Shown one piece after another: positions 17,701 to 24,848 of a stretch of 64,000 bases of DNA. The stretch spans positions 45,214-109,213 of the forward strand of contig JBILHS010000003.1 in assembly GCA_044350425.1 (NCBI GenBank), read 5' to 3'. Made by a program: the position numbers and the translations under genes. Position 1 is the stretch's first letter, and each line of letters opens with the position of its first letter. The notes under the pieces are model-generated. The model saw nothing but the letters and a program-made list of their open reading frames with translations. It was not told the DNA's origin and ran no database searches. This DNA is from M3007 sp044350425. Its GTDB lineage: Bacteria > Bacteroidota > Bacteroidia > Chitinophagales > Saprospiraceae.

Positions 17701-17991
17701 GTTTATATCCCCAACGTCTTTTCACCGAATGGAGATGGGCGTAATGAAGGATTTACGGTTTACGGAAATGCGGATGTGGTACGCAATGTGGAGCTATTCC
17801 AAGTGTTTGACCGGTGGGGAGAACTGCTTTTTGAAACCCAATCGTTGGGCTTGAATGATGAACAATCGGGCTGGGACGGAAAACAACGAGGACGAAATGT
17901 ACTTCCCGGCGTGTATGTTTGGCATGCTGATATTCGCTTGACCAATGGTACATTGTTGCAAAAGAACGGAGAAATTACTGTGGTGCGCTAA
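14773..17991 (+). CDS. Large surface protein with gliding-type (type B) C-terminal domain (gene B, copy 2)
   Basis: 1072 aa, identical to gene B copy 1: signal peptide, propeller-like N-terminal third, cysteine-containing short beta repeats and the type B sorting domain starting at VYIPNVFSPNGDG. The same start choice applies (MQKRSLPP). It is followed by the third copy of the cassette terminator, after which the sequence becomes unique again. Confidence 0.85.
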   Translation: MQKRSLPPLLFFILMGISLHSQSIYYVRPNNYFVDDNKFYFGVLDISTCQDSTIFLINNTSNIAGIYDLAVCPDGTFYVVCGNETFPYDMVGRINFQDSSIVPIDNVLLGTSLTCDANGVLWGGGLDLYSYDPSFGTYINYGDTGYGLAGDLTFRNGKLYGTTYNNDFIEIDPYNLPVTNITYHYPVNEPAFGVVSVVNSCDSTTTYISVTNSLSFPPPNTINQIYTIDPVLQTTTFVCDMAHGIWGAATLSEHLASDCTVHLNLDPDTSSSAPPTDWQSIPLCSPGSLMVSDTDATYYSGYRTDSIRLRLLTPAPDVPLEYLSAVGFGTVGVNGQGAGWLTLVGATGTTVVAANTDFQTALRSVRWHNDAALSTPGLRTIEVIAFASGGRTDTSYAYLPVPTLRSAGQDTAFVACADAQAFALHVPGSAVGGTWSPVLPSGVFSPQTEPPGTFSYIISNGFCTADTALVAVAVLPLPIFSLGQDTSVCVNQLPLTLSAPGASLWQDGNIANTFNASLSGIYWAEFMDADGCQFRDSVLVSTSSIQNTSGTAQPCYGQSYPWNGQSFMADTTICATFAGLNGCDSSHCLTLSFFYPVLALDTSICSGQMLIWQGKDYMTSGVFADTVLLGGCLTATTLTLSVMPPDTVSQSVSICNGENYTIGGQTFSATGQYLVALQGVAACDTVWRLSLTVRPIAQSVQSVFICPGEAYVFNGNTLTMPGIYTATGQTTQGCDSTMTLTLGLLATPMPQIEGDTSFCNGGSATLSTGLFAAYAWSSGENSPALGVTTSGSYAVTVTGMNGCTGVAVTTVSELPPITAEVLSSDPLCQGDSTGIIELNNLAGGIAPILFILNNAPPSSLPIFEQLPAGAWEVLAVDAEGCAATFIGILDDPPALAVALGPSPELEIGDTYSIPVQLSQSGSFNFAWSPPDGLDCATCQNPVATASEEITYALFVTTSDGCSASSTLLLRIKKSQEVYIPNVFSPNGDGRNEGFTVYGNADVVRNVELFQVFDRWGELLFETQSLGLNDEQSGWDGKQRGRNVLPGVYVWHADIRLTNGTLLQKNGEITVVR

Positions 17992-18018
17992 GTATCATAT
18001 TCTCTGCTCAACATACCA

Positions 18019-18055
18019 AATAGGCGACACCCCATCCGGTGTCGCCTATTTTTTT
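18019..18055 (+). terminator. Intrinsic terminator after gene B copy 2
   Basis: Third copy of the 13-bp stem hairpin with seven T. The sequence right after the T run (GCATGGATC) differs from that after the other two copies (GCCCATGCAAATG), defining the right edge of the duplication. Confidence 0.9.
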
Positions 18056-18092
18056 GCATGGATCAAAAGCGCTATAAACTCAATTCCTGACG

Positions 18093-18100
18093 TACTTTCG
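18093..18100 (+). promoter_or_regulatory. Possible -7 box (TACTTTCG)
   Basis: Close to the Bacteroidota -7 consensus TAnnTTTG, 19 bp before the ATG at 18120. No convincing -33 element was identified. Confidence 0.35.
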
Positions 18101-18119
18101 CGCTTTCGAATCTGTTCTT

Positions 18120-19202
18120 ATGCCTGATTTTGTAGAAAATTACCGGAATACCATCGTACAAATCGCTACTCCATATAGTACTGGTACGGGATTTTTTTTG
18201 CGCAATCATGGGTTGATTGTGACCAACTATCATGTGGTAGAAGGCAATCAGGCTGTCGTAATTGAAGGGGCAAAGTTTAAGAAACAACTTGCCAGGGTTC
18301 GTTATATAGATTCAAAATACGATCTGGCTTTTCTGGGAGCTCCTCTGAATGGAGAAGAGCTTCCAGATATATTTCTGGGAGTCGCAAAAGTGCTTCGTGA
18401 AAGAGATGCGGTAACTGCGATTGGACACCCATTCGGACTTAAGTTTTCGCTTAAAAGCGGCATAGTATCCAATACTGCAGAATTGATGAATGGCATTCCG
18501 TATCTGCACATAGACGCGGCATTGAATCCGGGCAACTCCGGAGGTCCACTGGTGGATATTGAAGGGGAAGTGGTAGGTATCAACACCTTTGTTATTCAAA
18601 ATGGTGACAACACAGGCTTCTCACTTCCAGTAAGATTTCTCAAGGAGACCTTGGATCAGTTTTTAGAGGTCAAATCTGACAATGCGAGCAGATGTACGGC
18701 CTGTTTAAATATTTTGACAGAGGATACAGTAGACAATAAGCATTGCACCCATTGTGGAAACAAAGCGGAGCTGCCCTCGCATGTGGAGGAATATATCCCA
18801 TCAGGGACAGCCAAAACAATAGAAACGCTCATAACCAATATTGGCCATGAGGTGCGGTTGAGTCGATCCGGACCGAATGCCTGGGAAATAAGACATGGAA
18901 GTGCCAGTATAATCATTACTTACCACGAAAAAACAGGGTTACTGTCTGCAGATGCGCTGTTGTGTGAACTTCCTAAAAAAGACATTAAGCCCTTGTATGA
19001 GTATCTGCTCAGGGAGAATCATCGCAATGAAGGACTTTCGCTCAGTGTACACGAACAGGATATAATACTCTCCTTGCTCATTTTTGACCGCTATCTGAAT
19101 GAAAAAACAGGGCAGGCGATGTTGCGTGAACTTTTTGAAAAAGCTGATTTCTACGATAACAAGCTTGTTGAAGAGTTCGGCGCCATTTGGAAATCTGAGT
19201 GA
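18120..19202 (+). CDS. Trypsin-like serine protease with zinc ribbon, no signal peptide
   Basis: A 360-aa protein. Residues 1-185 are a chymotrypsin-fold protease of the HtrA/DegP type: His38 (TNYHVV), Asp68 (KYDLAFL) and Ser140 (NPGNSGGPL) form the triad. A four-cysteine zinc ribbon follows (CTAC at 192-195, CTHC at 209-212). The last 130 residues look like an alpha/beta domain resembling the YbjN/secretion-chaperone fold (WEIRHGSASIIITYHEK, LLCELPK); this last assignment is tentative. No PDZ domain, signal peptide or membrane anchor is seen, so it should act in the cytoplasm, unlike classical DegP. Substrate unknown. Confidence 0.82.
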   Translation: MPDFVENYRNTIVQIATPYSTGTGFFLRNHGLIVTNYHVVEGNQAVVIEGAKFKKQLARVRYIDSKYDLAFLGAPLNGEELPDIFLGVAKVLRERDAVTAIGHPFGLKFSLKSGIVSNTAELMNGIPYLHIDAALNPGNSGGPLVDIEGEVVGINTFVIQNGDNTGFSLPVRFLKETLDQFLEVKSDNASRCTACLNILTEDTVDNKHCTHCGNKAELPSHVEEYIPSGTAKTIETLITNIGHEVRLSRSGPNAWEIRHGSASIIITYHEKTGLLSADALLCELPKKDIKPLYEYLLRENHRNEGLSLSVHEQDIILSLLIFDRYLNEKTGQAMLRELFEKADFYDNKLVEEFGAIWKSE

Positions 19203-19306
19203 TCAACCGCCCGGATCCTCCGTCTTCAGTTGCGGAAGCTTTGAGAGAGCCTCCGTTGGACTGTTGGGTCCTTTCAATTCGCAATATTTCAAAATCTGGT
19301 ATCCAG

Positions 19307-19630
19307 ATGATCGCTTCAACGCCTGTTCCTCCGTATTACGCGGTGATTTTTACATCCTTACGGACGGAGTCTGATGCCGACAATTATGCCACCACGGCGG
19401 ATCAAATGGCCGCACTCGCTTCCGTGCAACCAGGCTATCTGGGGGCGGAGTCTGCAAGAGAAGGTCTAGGTATTACCGTATCCTATTGGGAAAGCCTGGA
19501 GGCGATCCGACAATGGAAGGCTCAAGCCGATCACTTGATCGCGCAACAAATAGGCCGTGAAAAGTGGTATGCAGCCTACAAGACCCGGGTATGCAGGGTA
19601 GAGCGTGACTATGGCTTTGGAGCGGTTTAA
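19307..19630 (+). CDS. Antibiotic biosynthesis monooxygenase (ABM) family-like protein
   Basis: 107 aa from ATG 19307 (MIASTPVPPYYAVIFTSLRT). The fold pattern is that of small ferredoxin-like ABM dimers: YYAVIFTS, then AALASVQPGYLGAES, then GITVSYWESLEAIRQWKAQADH. Members include heme-degrading and quinone monooxygenases, but many have no known role. A longer reading frame opening at a GTG at 19199 overlaps the protease stop; its first 36 residues lack resemblance to the family, so the later start is preferred. Confidence 0.75.
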   Translation: MIASTPVPPYYAVIFTSLRTESDADNYATTADQMAALASVQPGYLGAESAREGLGITVSYWESLEAIRQWKAQADHLIAQQIGREKWYAAYKTRVCRVERDYGFGAV

Positions 19631-19645
19631 AGTGCGGCACGAGGG

Positions 19646-19945
19646 CTAGAACAATTTTACGCCATAGAGGAATAGCCACACGAAAGCGAGCAATGCCGTA
19701 GCGATCACCACGCCGCGCATGGCTCGTTCCCAGCGAAGTTTTCTAAATTTGCTCAGCAAAAACAGGTTAAAAGCAATGGCAACAATGGCCAGTGTCCGCT
19801 CCCGAAAATTTTCCGAAAAACCCACTCCACTCGCTGCACCTTTTATTTCGAGCAGAGAAAAGAGGTTATAAAGCACTAAAAAGCCAGCTGCAGGCAATAG
19901 AAGACCGTAAAGCAGTCCAATCCAGATTTCGTCGCGTTGAATCAT
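19646..19945 (-). CDS. Small membrane protein of unknown function
   Basis: 99 aa with about three hydrophobic segments (LLYGLLLPAAGFLVLYNLF, LAIVAIAFNLFLLSKF, GVVIATALLAFVWLFLYGV). It starts MIQRDEIWIG. I do not recognise a family. It lies upstream of nothing else on its strand except surE, and a TGATGTATGA-type repeat separates the two, so it may be a separate unit or the end of a surE transcript. Confidence 0.65.
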   Translation of the reverse strand: MIQRDEIWIGLLYGLLLPAAGFLVLYNLFSLLEIKGAASGVGFSENFRERTLAIVAIAFNLFLLSKFRKLRWERAMRGVVIATALLAFVWLFLYGVKLF

Positions 19946-19952
19946 TTGTTTT

Positions 19953-19976
19953 TATGTATGATGTAGGATGTATGAT
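19953..19976. repeat. Short TGTATGATG phrase repeat
   Basis: About two and a half copies of ATGTATGATG/ATGTAGGATG between the small membrane gene and surE. Same wording as the longer hairpin at 6321-6408, without the inverted arm. Confidence 0.6.
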
Positions 19977-19982
19977 AAAGTA

Positions 19983-20759
19983 TCAGGCATTTGACCTTTC
20001 TAAACCTTTTAGAGTAGTGAGTGCAGGGTAGTTTGTCAGATCATGTATGGACGGCACCACCGAGATATAGCCATTTTCTAAAGCCCAGATATCGGTGTCG
20101 GTACCAGGATCACTGTTCAAAAATTCACCACTCAGCCAATAGTACGGCTGACCAGATGGATCCCGACCTTCTACCATTTTTTCAATCCAGCGGGCATCCG
20201 CCTGACGGCAAATACGAAGTCCTTTTATTTGTTCAGTAGGAAGTTTGGGAATATTGACGTTTAAAAGTTGACCATGCTGAAAAGGACGGGCAAGCATATA
20301 CTCCATGACATGTCTTACCCAATGTTTGGCAGGCTCAAAATCAGCTTCAAAACTAAAGTCAAGCAGGGAGAAGCCAACACTCCGAATACTTTCTAGGGCA
20401 GCTTCCATTGCTGCAGAAAGGGTGCCGGAATAAATGATGTTAATGCTTGCATTGCTTCCATGGTTGATTCCGGATACACAAAGATCGATGGGACGATCTT
20501 TTAATACGACATGTTTCGCGAGTTTGACACAATCAACAGGAGTTCCCGAGCTTTCCCAAGCTTCAATGCCTGGGAAGACATTGACTTTTTTAAGCCGAAG
20601 CGGGTCATGTATTGTAATCGCGTGTCCTTTGCCGCTTTGCGGCGAATCAGGTGCTACGACGACGACATCGCCCAGGGTCATCGCTACCTCAACCAGGGCG
20701 CGGATACCAGGTGCTACGATGCCATCATCATTGGTGACTAATATAAGTGGTCTTGACAT
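19983..20759 (-). CDS. surE: 5'/3'-nucleotidase SurE
   Basis: 258 aa. The N-terminal ILVTNDDGIVAPGI motif carries the two metal-binding aspartates, and the conserved VVVVAPDSPQSGKGHAIT and GINHGSNASINIIYSGTLSAAMEA motifs follow. SurE is a metal-dependent survival phosphatase acting on nucleoside monophosphates. The length is normal. A TACTTTTG box ends only 4 bp before the ATG, so the mRNA may be leaderless. Confidence 0.95.
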   Translation of the reverse strand: MSRPLILVTNDDGIVAPGIRALVEVAMTLGDVVVVAPDSPQSGKGHAITIHDPLRLKKVNVFPGIEAWESSGTPVDCVKLAKHVVLKDRPIDLCVSGINHGSNASINIIYSGTLSAAMEAALESIRSVGFSLLDFSFEADFEPAKHWVRHVMEYMLARPFQHGQLLNVNIPKLPTEQIKGLRICRQADARWIEKMVEGRDPSGQPYYWLSGEFLNSDPGTDTDIWALENGYISVVPSIHDLTNYPALTTLKGLERSNA

Positions 20760-20763
20760 TTTG

Positions 20764-20771
20764 CAAAAGTA
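20764..20771 (-). promoter_or_regulatory. -7 box (TACTTTTG) abutting the surE start
   Basis: Matches the Bacteroidota TAnnTTTG box. The A of the surE ATG is 5 bp beyond its last base, which would place the transcription start at or next to the start codon. Confidence 0.45.
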
Positions 20772-20945
20772 ACAGTAAAGGAGGATTGCATGCAGTCGGT
20801 AAATTCATTGGTTTGATAATTTTCAACATATTTTGAAGTTTTTTTGCCAGCTTCATTGCTTTCAGCATGTTTTTTCAAAATTCTGCCATAACCTTGCGTT
20901 AATTTCTAATAACACGGACGCCCTTTTCACCAGAATTTTTTTACC

Positions 20946-22832
20946 ATGAAACAAATTATCTGCTCATTAGCCGCATTTTTTGCGCTCCAGATCCTCCCGG
21001 CACAGGATGTTACCTATGTCCTTTTTAACCGAGACTGCATGAATCAGCTTGAATACCGTTATTCGTACGCTAATTTGAAAGGTGACAATGCGGTATGGGC
21101 TTACTCGGTAACACCAAATTTGCAGGAGCATTACGTTTTTATTACCGAAGGAGAAGGCCATTTTTCGCCTGAATTGCCAGATGGTACGGTAAGTTGCAAA
21201 AACCTGAACCTTGATGACGCGTTTGTATCGGGTATCAATCGGGATGCCTTCCAAATGCTGATCGTTTTCCAACGCCAAAGCGGCGGTTATTGGTTAATGC
21301 CGGTAGCTTCTGCCACGGTAGCAGCACGAAAAGGTTCAAAATATTGGGTACGAACGCAGCAGAGTTCCTTTCAGTTTGATACCCTCCGTTTGGTGAACGA
21401 ACAAAATCTTGCCCTCTCAGGATCGCCCACAGCGGCCTATTATTCAGGCCAAAAACTCAACAACTGCCTCTCGGAATATTCATTTCATTGCGAACCAGCT
21501 AAAGCGGGTCAGGTGCGCTCTGATCTCCAATTTATTCCAAGTATTGGTATTGTAAATGACAGAACCGGTAGTAGTGCTTCTCAAGCGATGGAGAACGAGC
21601 TTCAACTGGTGAAGGTAAACGGCAAACTATTAGAAGATTATATCACGGAAGCTTGTCCTGAAGGATCCAATAAGATCGCAGTCTCTAAATCTCAAAAGCC
21701 TGCGGGTTACGGTGAGGCAAACTATGAAATGGATAAAGAACTTGCTTCTATTCGACAAAAAAAGCAGGATGAACCCACTCCAGCCCAGTATTCCACGGAC
21801 GCTGAAGGTTTTGCCTGTGCTGAAGCCTGGGAGCCAGGCACCCATATTGTGCAGAAAGGTGAAAACTTACGCGCTATTGCCCGAACCTATAAAGTAACAG
21901 AACAGGAGCTGATCAAGTGGAATAAAATTCAAAATCCAGACAGGATCGAAATATGCCAGAAAATATGGCTTAAAGCGGATCAAGCTAAACCAAAGGTAGA
22001 GGCTAGTAAAGAATCAAATACTGCCTTGAAGCCCTCTCTGGCCGAAAGTGGAAAGACTGTAAAAGCGCAGGGAATAACCCAAAAGGCAAAAGAGGTCGAC
22101 AAAGTTTCGGATGCCAAAAAACGGGAGGCTAACCGGCCGGTAGTATATTCTGACGTCTCCACAGATGAGCAGGAGGAAGCATCTGCCAAAACCAAGAAAA
22201 ACACATCTCCAAGGATACATACAGTACGCCGGGGTGAATACCTCTATAAAATTGCCAAAATATATGTTTGCCCGGAAGAGTGCATTCGGATCGCCAATGC
22301 GATGCCTCTTGAAGGGGATGAGCCATTGACCATTGGTCAGGAACTTATTATCCCGGAGTGTACCTGTACGGTGGATGGCAAAGTGATCAAAAAGTCACCA
22401 GCACCTGCTGAAGTGGTCAAACCTATAGTTAAAACACAGGAGCCAAGCGTTGAAAAGCAAGGTTCGGTCACGCTTAAAAAACCACGTGTTAGTATTTTGG
22501 ACGAAACGGATACTCCTGTCCAATACAGCAATGATTCCCAGTACCCTGAACCAGAAGTTCCAGCCAAAATCCGGAAAGAGGAATCTTCGCTTTACGATGA
22601 TGATGCCACACCGGTAAGTGATAAAAAACCGATCAGCGGATCTGTTAAAAAGAAGGAAGCGCCTAAAGTGCCGCTATTTAAGGAGCATCTAGTAAAGCAG
22701 GGTGAAACGCTTAATTCCATCGCGGTGAAATATCGGGTAGAGGCTTACGAACTCTCTCAGGTCAATGGCCTGGATCCAAAAGAGAAGCTAATTCCAGGCA
22801 AGCTTATCCTGATTCCGGTGGAAGAACAATAA
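20946..22832 (+). CDS. Secreted protein with three LysM domains
   Basis: 628 aa with a signal peptide (MKQIICSLAAFFALQILPAQ). The first 220 residues are a beta-rich region with no recognised family. Three LysM peptidoglycan-binding motifs follow: HIVQKGENLRAIARTYKV (about 300), HTVRRGEYLYKIAKIY (about 421) and HLVKQGETLNSIAVKYRV (about 580). Lys/Pro/Glu-rich linkers join them. It probably sits in the periplasm bound to cell wall. No catalytic domain is recognised, so a structural or scaffold role is inferred. Confidence 0.88.
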   Translation: MKQIICSLAAFFALQILPAQDVTYVLFNRDCMNQLEYRYSYANLKGDNAVWAYSVTPNLQEHYVFITEGEGHFSPELPDGTVSCKNLNLDDAFVSGINRDAFQMLIVFQRQSGGYWLMPVASATVAARKGSKYWVRTQQSSFQFDTLRLVNEQNLALSGSPTAAYYSGQKLNNCLSEYSFHCEPAKAGQVRSDLQFIPSIGIVNDRTGSSASQAMENELQLVKVNGKLLEDYITEACPEGSNKIAVSKSQKPAGYGEANYEMDKELASIRQKKQDEPTPAQYSTDAEGFACAEAWEPGTHIVQKGENLRAIARTYKVTEQELIKWNKIQNPDRIEICQKIWLKADQAKPKVEASKESNTALKPSLAESGKTVKAQGITQKAKEVDKVSDAKKREANRPVVYSDVSTDEQEEASAKTKKNTSPRIHTVRRGEYLYKIAKIYVCPEECIRIANAMPLEGDEPLTIGQELIIPECTCTVDGKVIKKSPAPAEVVKPIVKTQEPSVEKQGSVTLKKPRVSILDETDTPVQYSNDSQYPEPEVPAKIRKEESSLYDDDATPVSDKKPISGSVKKKEAPKVPLFKEHLVKQGETLNSIAVKYRVEAYELSQVNGLDPKEKLIPGKLILIPVEEQ

Positions 22833-22861
22833 GGGGCATTTGATTTTTTTGACATCAAAGC

Positions 22862-22899
22862 ACGAGGGCTTGACCACATATTGGTCAAGCCCTCGTTTC
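22862..22899. terminator. Bidirectional terminator between LysM gene and fbaA
   Basis: ACGAGGGCTTGACCA and TGGTCAAGCCCTCGT form a perfect 15-bp stem with a 5-nt loop. It lies between two convergent genes (LysM gene and aldolase gene) and can serve both strands, although the T tracts are short. Confidence 0.85.
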
Positions 22900-22937
22900 A
22901 TAAGTGTCGTTACATTAAAGAAATAGATTGACGAAAA

Positions 22938-24005
22938 CTAGCCCTTTCCGATGCAGTTCAAGTCATCAAATGCCTGCCGGAGCCGCGTCACAAAAGTTTT
23001 TTCGCCTTCCCGAAGCCATACCCGTGGGTCGTAGTATTTCTTGTTTGGTTTGTCGTCACCGTCCGGATTGCCAATTTGGGATTGCAGATAACCACGTTTT
23101 GCATCATGGTACGCACGTATTCCATCCCAAAAAGCCCATTGCATATCGGTGTCGATATTCATTTTGACCGCACCATAGTCGATGGCTTCCCGAATTTCAG
23201 ATTGCGCAGAGCCTGATCCTCCATGGAAAACGAAATTCACAGGTGTTTTTTCTGTCAACCCAAACTTCTCGCGAATGAAATCCTGAGAATTTTTCAGAAT
23301 AACTGGCTGAAGCTTCACATTTCCAGGCTTATAAACGCCGTGTACATTGCCGAAAGCAGCGGCAATGGTGAAATTGGGGCTGATCTTTTTTAAATGCTCA
23401 TAGGAATAAGCCACCTCGTGCGGCTGTGTGTAAAGTCTGGATGAATCTACATCCGAATTGTCTACACCATCCTCTTCACCTCCGGTGACACCCAATTCTA
23501 TCTCCAGGGTCATTCCCATTTTAGCCATACGGGCGAAGTATCGCGCAGAAATCTCAATGTTCTCGTGCAGGGGCTCCTCCGAAAGGTCCAGCATGTGGCT
23601 GCTATACAATGGAATGCCGTTTTTTTCATAAAACCGCTCTCCTGCATCAAGTAAGCCATCTACCCATGAAATGATGTTTAAAGCACAGTGATCGGTATGC
23701 AAGATCACTGGGACCCCATAGGCTGCGGCCATGGCGTGTACATGTTGCGCCCCTGATACCCCTCCGAGGATCGCTGCCTGCTGGCCTTCATTGGAAAGGC
23801 CCTTGCCAGCAAAAAAGGAAGCCCCACCATGTGAAAATTGAATGATTACAGGACTTTTAACAGCTGCAGCGGTTTCAAGTACCGCGTTCACCGAATTCGT
23901 GCCGATGACATTCACGGCAGGTAGTGCAAAATTGTGCTCGTTGGCATAGTTCAGCAGATCGGTGACTTCCTGACCATGCAGGACACCAGGTCGAAATTGG
24001 CCCAT
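22938..24005 (-). CDS. fbaA: Class II fructose-bisphosphate aldolase
   Basis: 355 aa of the zinc-dependent class IIA type. Key segments: LPAVNVIGTNSVNAVLETA, VILHTDHCA (catalytic Asp and first zinc His), LEIELGVTGGEEDG, AAFGNVHGVYKPG (zinc His), VFHGGSGS and NIDTDMQWA (phosphate and sugar binding). It cleaves fructose 1,6-bisphosphate in glycolysis and builds it in gluconeogenesis, in the cytoplasm. The gene stands alone, with a 110-bp leader and a TATCTTCG box at 24115-24122. Confidence 0.96.
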   Translation of the reverse strand: MGQFRPGVLHGQEVTDLLNYANEHNFALPAVNVIGTNSVNAVLETAAAVKSPVIIQFSHGGASFFAGKGLSNEGQQAAILGGVSGAQHVHAMAAAYGVPVILHTDHCALNIISWVDGLLDAGERFYEKNGIPLYSSHMLDLSEEPLHENIEISARYFARMAKMGMTLEIELGVTGGEEDGVDNSDVDSSRLYTQPHEVAYSYEHLKKISPNFTIAAAFGNVHGVYKPGNVKLQPVILKNSQDFIREKFGLTEKTPVNFVFHGGSGSAQSEIREAIDYGAVKMNIDTDMQWAFWDGIRAYHDAKRGYLQSQIGNPDGDDKPNKKYYDPRVWLREGEKTFVTRLRQAFDDLNCIGKG

Positions 24006-24114
24006 TTTATTGATAAGTTTTGAATTATGAACAAAATTCGCGCCCTGATCGAAGGTGGGTAAAATACCTGGAACAAGGCGGATGCGGCACTTGTACCGCT
24101 AAAGTTTGATGTGG

Positions 24115-24122
24115 CGAAGATA
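24115..24122 (-). promoter_or_regulatory. Possible -7 box for fbaA (TATCTTCG)
   Basis: One mismatch to TAnnTTTG, located 109 bp upstream of the fbaA start on the minus strand. No clear -33 partner. Confidence 0.3.
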
Positions 24123-24176
24123 AAAATCACAGACGCAACCTGTATTTTAACCGACATCTTTTTAGAAAAACACTTT

Positions 24177-24848
24177 TTAGTGCGCGCTAAGGCCAGGCTC
24201 TTTTTGTTTTCCAGGCTTCCAGATTAAAACACGGAGGGTTAATTTATCCCGAACCACCTTGCCAACGACCTGATCATATTTAGCATTTTCCAGGAAATGG
24301 AGGTCATTTAAGCCGTGGGAATAAACGAATGCAGGTTGAAGCCTCCAGTGTTTAAGCTTTATTTCTGCCCCAAGACCCAGATCCAGGGCAAATCGTTCCT
24401 GAGAGACTTTCATCAGGTTGCTTGGGTTTTGTGCAAAATTCCATCCAACCCTTCCACCAAAGATGACACAGCCACGCAGCGGAAGAAAACTTTTTCGCCA
24501 ATCAGACATTACCAGGTGGATGGGGAGTTCTGCATCCAAAAAACGAAGGTGCATTGGACCATCTGGCCAATAAATAATCCGGTTTTCAACATAAGAAACA
24601 GATAGTGCGGGCTGAAATTGTAACCATCGCTGAATCGGTTTCCGCACAAAAATACCGGCTGAAACACCCACATTGGGGCCGGTAGACCATGCAGTGGGCT
24701 CATCAGGCCATTTGCCTAAGGACTCAATTCCCAATGATTGGGTTTCCATCCCAGCAAAAAATCCTAGCGCAAAGCGTTCGTTTTCTTTGCTTTGTGCAAG
24801 AATTTGGACAGCTAAAAATAAGAAGGGTAGGGTAAGCTGTTTTTTCAT
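24177..24848 (-). CDS. Outer-membrane beta-barrel protein, PorT-like
   Basis: 223 aa with a signal peptide (MKKQLTLPFLFLAVQILAQ). Alternating hydrophobic strands of an eight-stranded barrel are seen, such as VGVSAGIFVRKPI, WLQFQPALSVSYVEN, LDAELPIHLVMS, VIFGGRVGWNF, FALDLGLGAEIKL and WRLQPAFVYSHGLNDL. This resembles the PorT/OmpW-like barrels common in Bacteroidota. True PorT is a T9SS component, but many paralogues are not, so no such role is claimed. It is divergent from the LanB-like gene with almost no gap. Confidence 0.7.
   Translation of the reverse strand: MKKQLTLPFLFLAVQILAQSKENERFALGFFAGMETQSLGIESLGKWPDEPTAWSTGPNVGVSAGIFVRKPIQRWLQFQPALSVSYVENRIIYWPDGPMHLRFLDAELPIHLVMSDWRKSFLPLRGCVIFGGRVGWNFAQNPSNLMKVSQERFALDLGLGAEIKLKHWRLQPAFVYSHGLNDLHFLENAKYDQVVGKVVRDKLTLRVLIWKPGKQKEPGLSAH

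Larger units (their letters stand above)
12599..18018 (+). repeat. Tandem duplication, copy 2 (5.42 kb)
   Basis: Direct head-to-tail copy of 7181-12598, offset 5420 bp through the coding region. Differences cluster in the first 93 bp (T run, then G at 12666, 12674 and 12691, and A at 12654). The right border is the third copy of the terminator at 18019. No insertion sequence, transposase or target duplication is visible at either edge. Confidence 0.95.

Noticed and set aside
7181..18055. A transposon or insertion sequence as cause of the duplication
   Set aside because: No transposase, integrase, terminal inverted repeats or target-site duplication is seen. The borders are terminator hairpins.
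19199..19306. GTG start at 19199 for the ABM-like protein
   Set aside because: The extra 36 residues do not resemble the family and the start overlaps the protease stop; ATG 19307 fits the family start.
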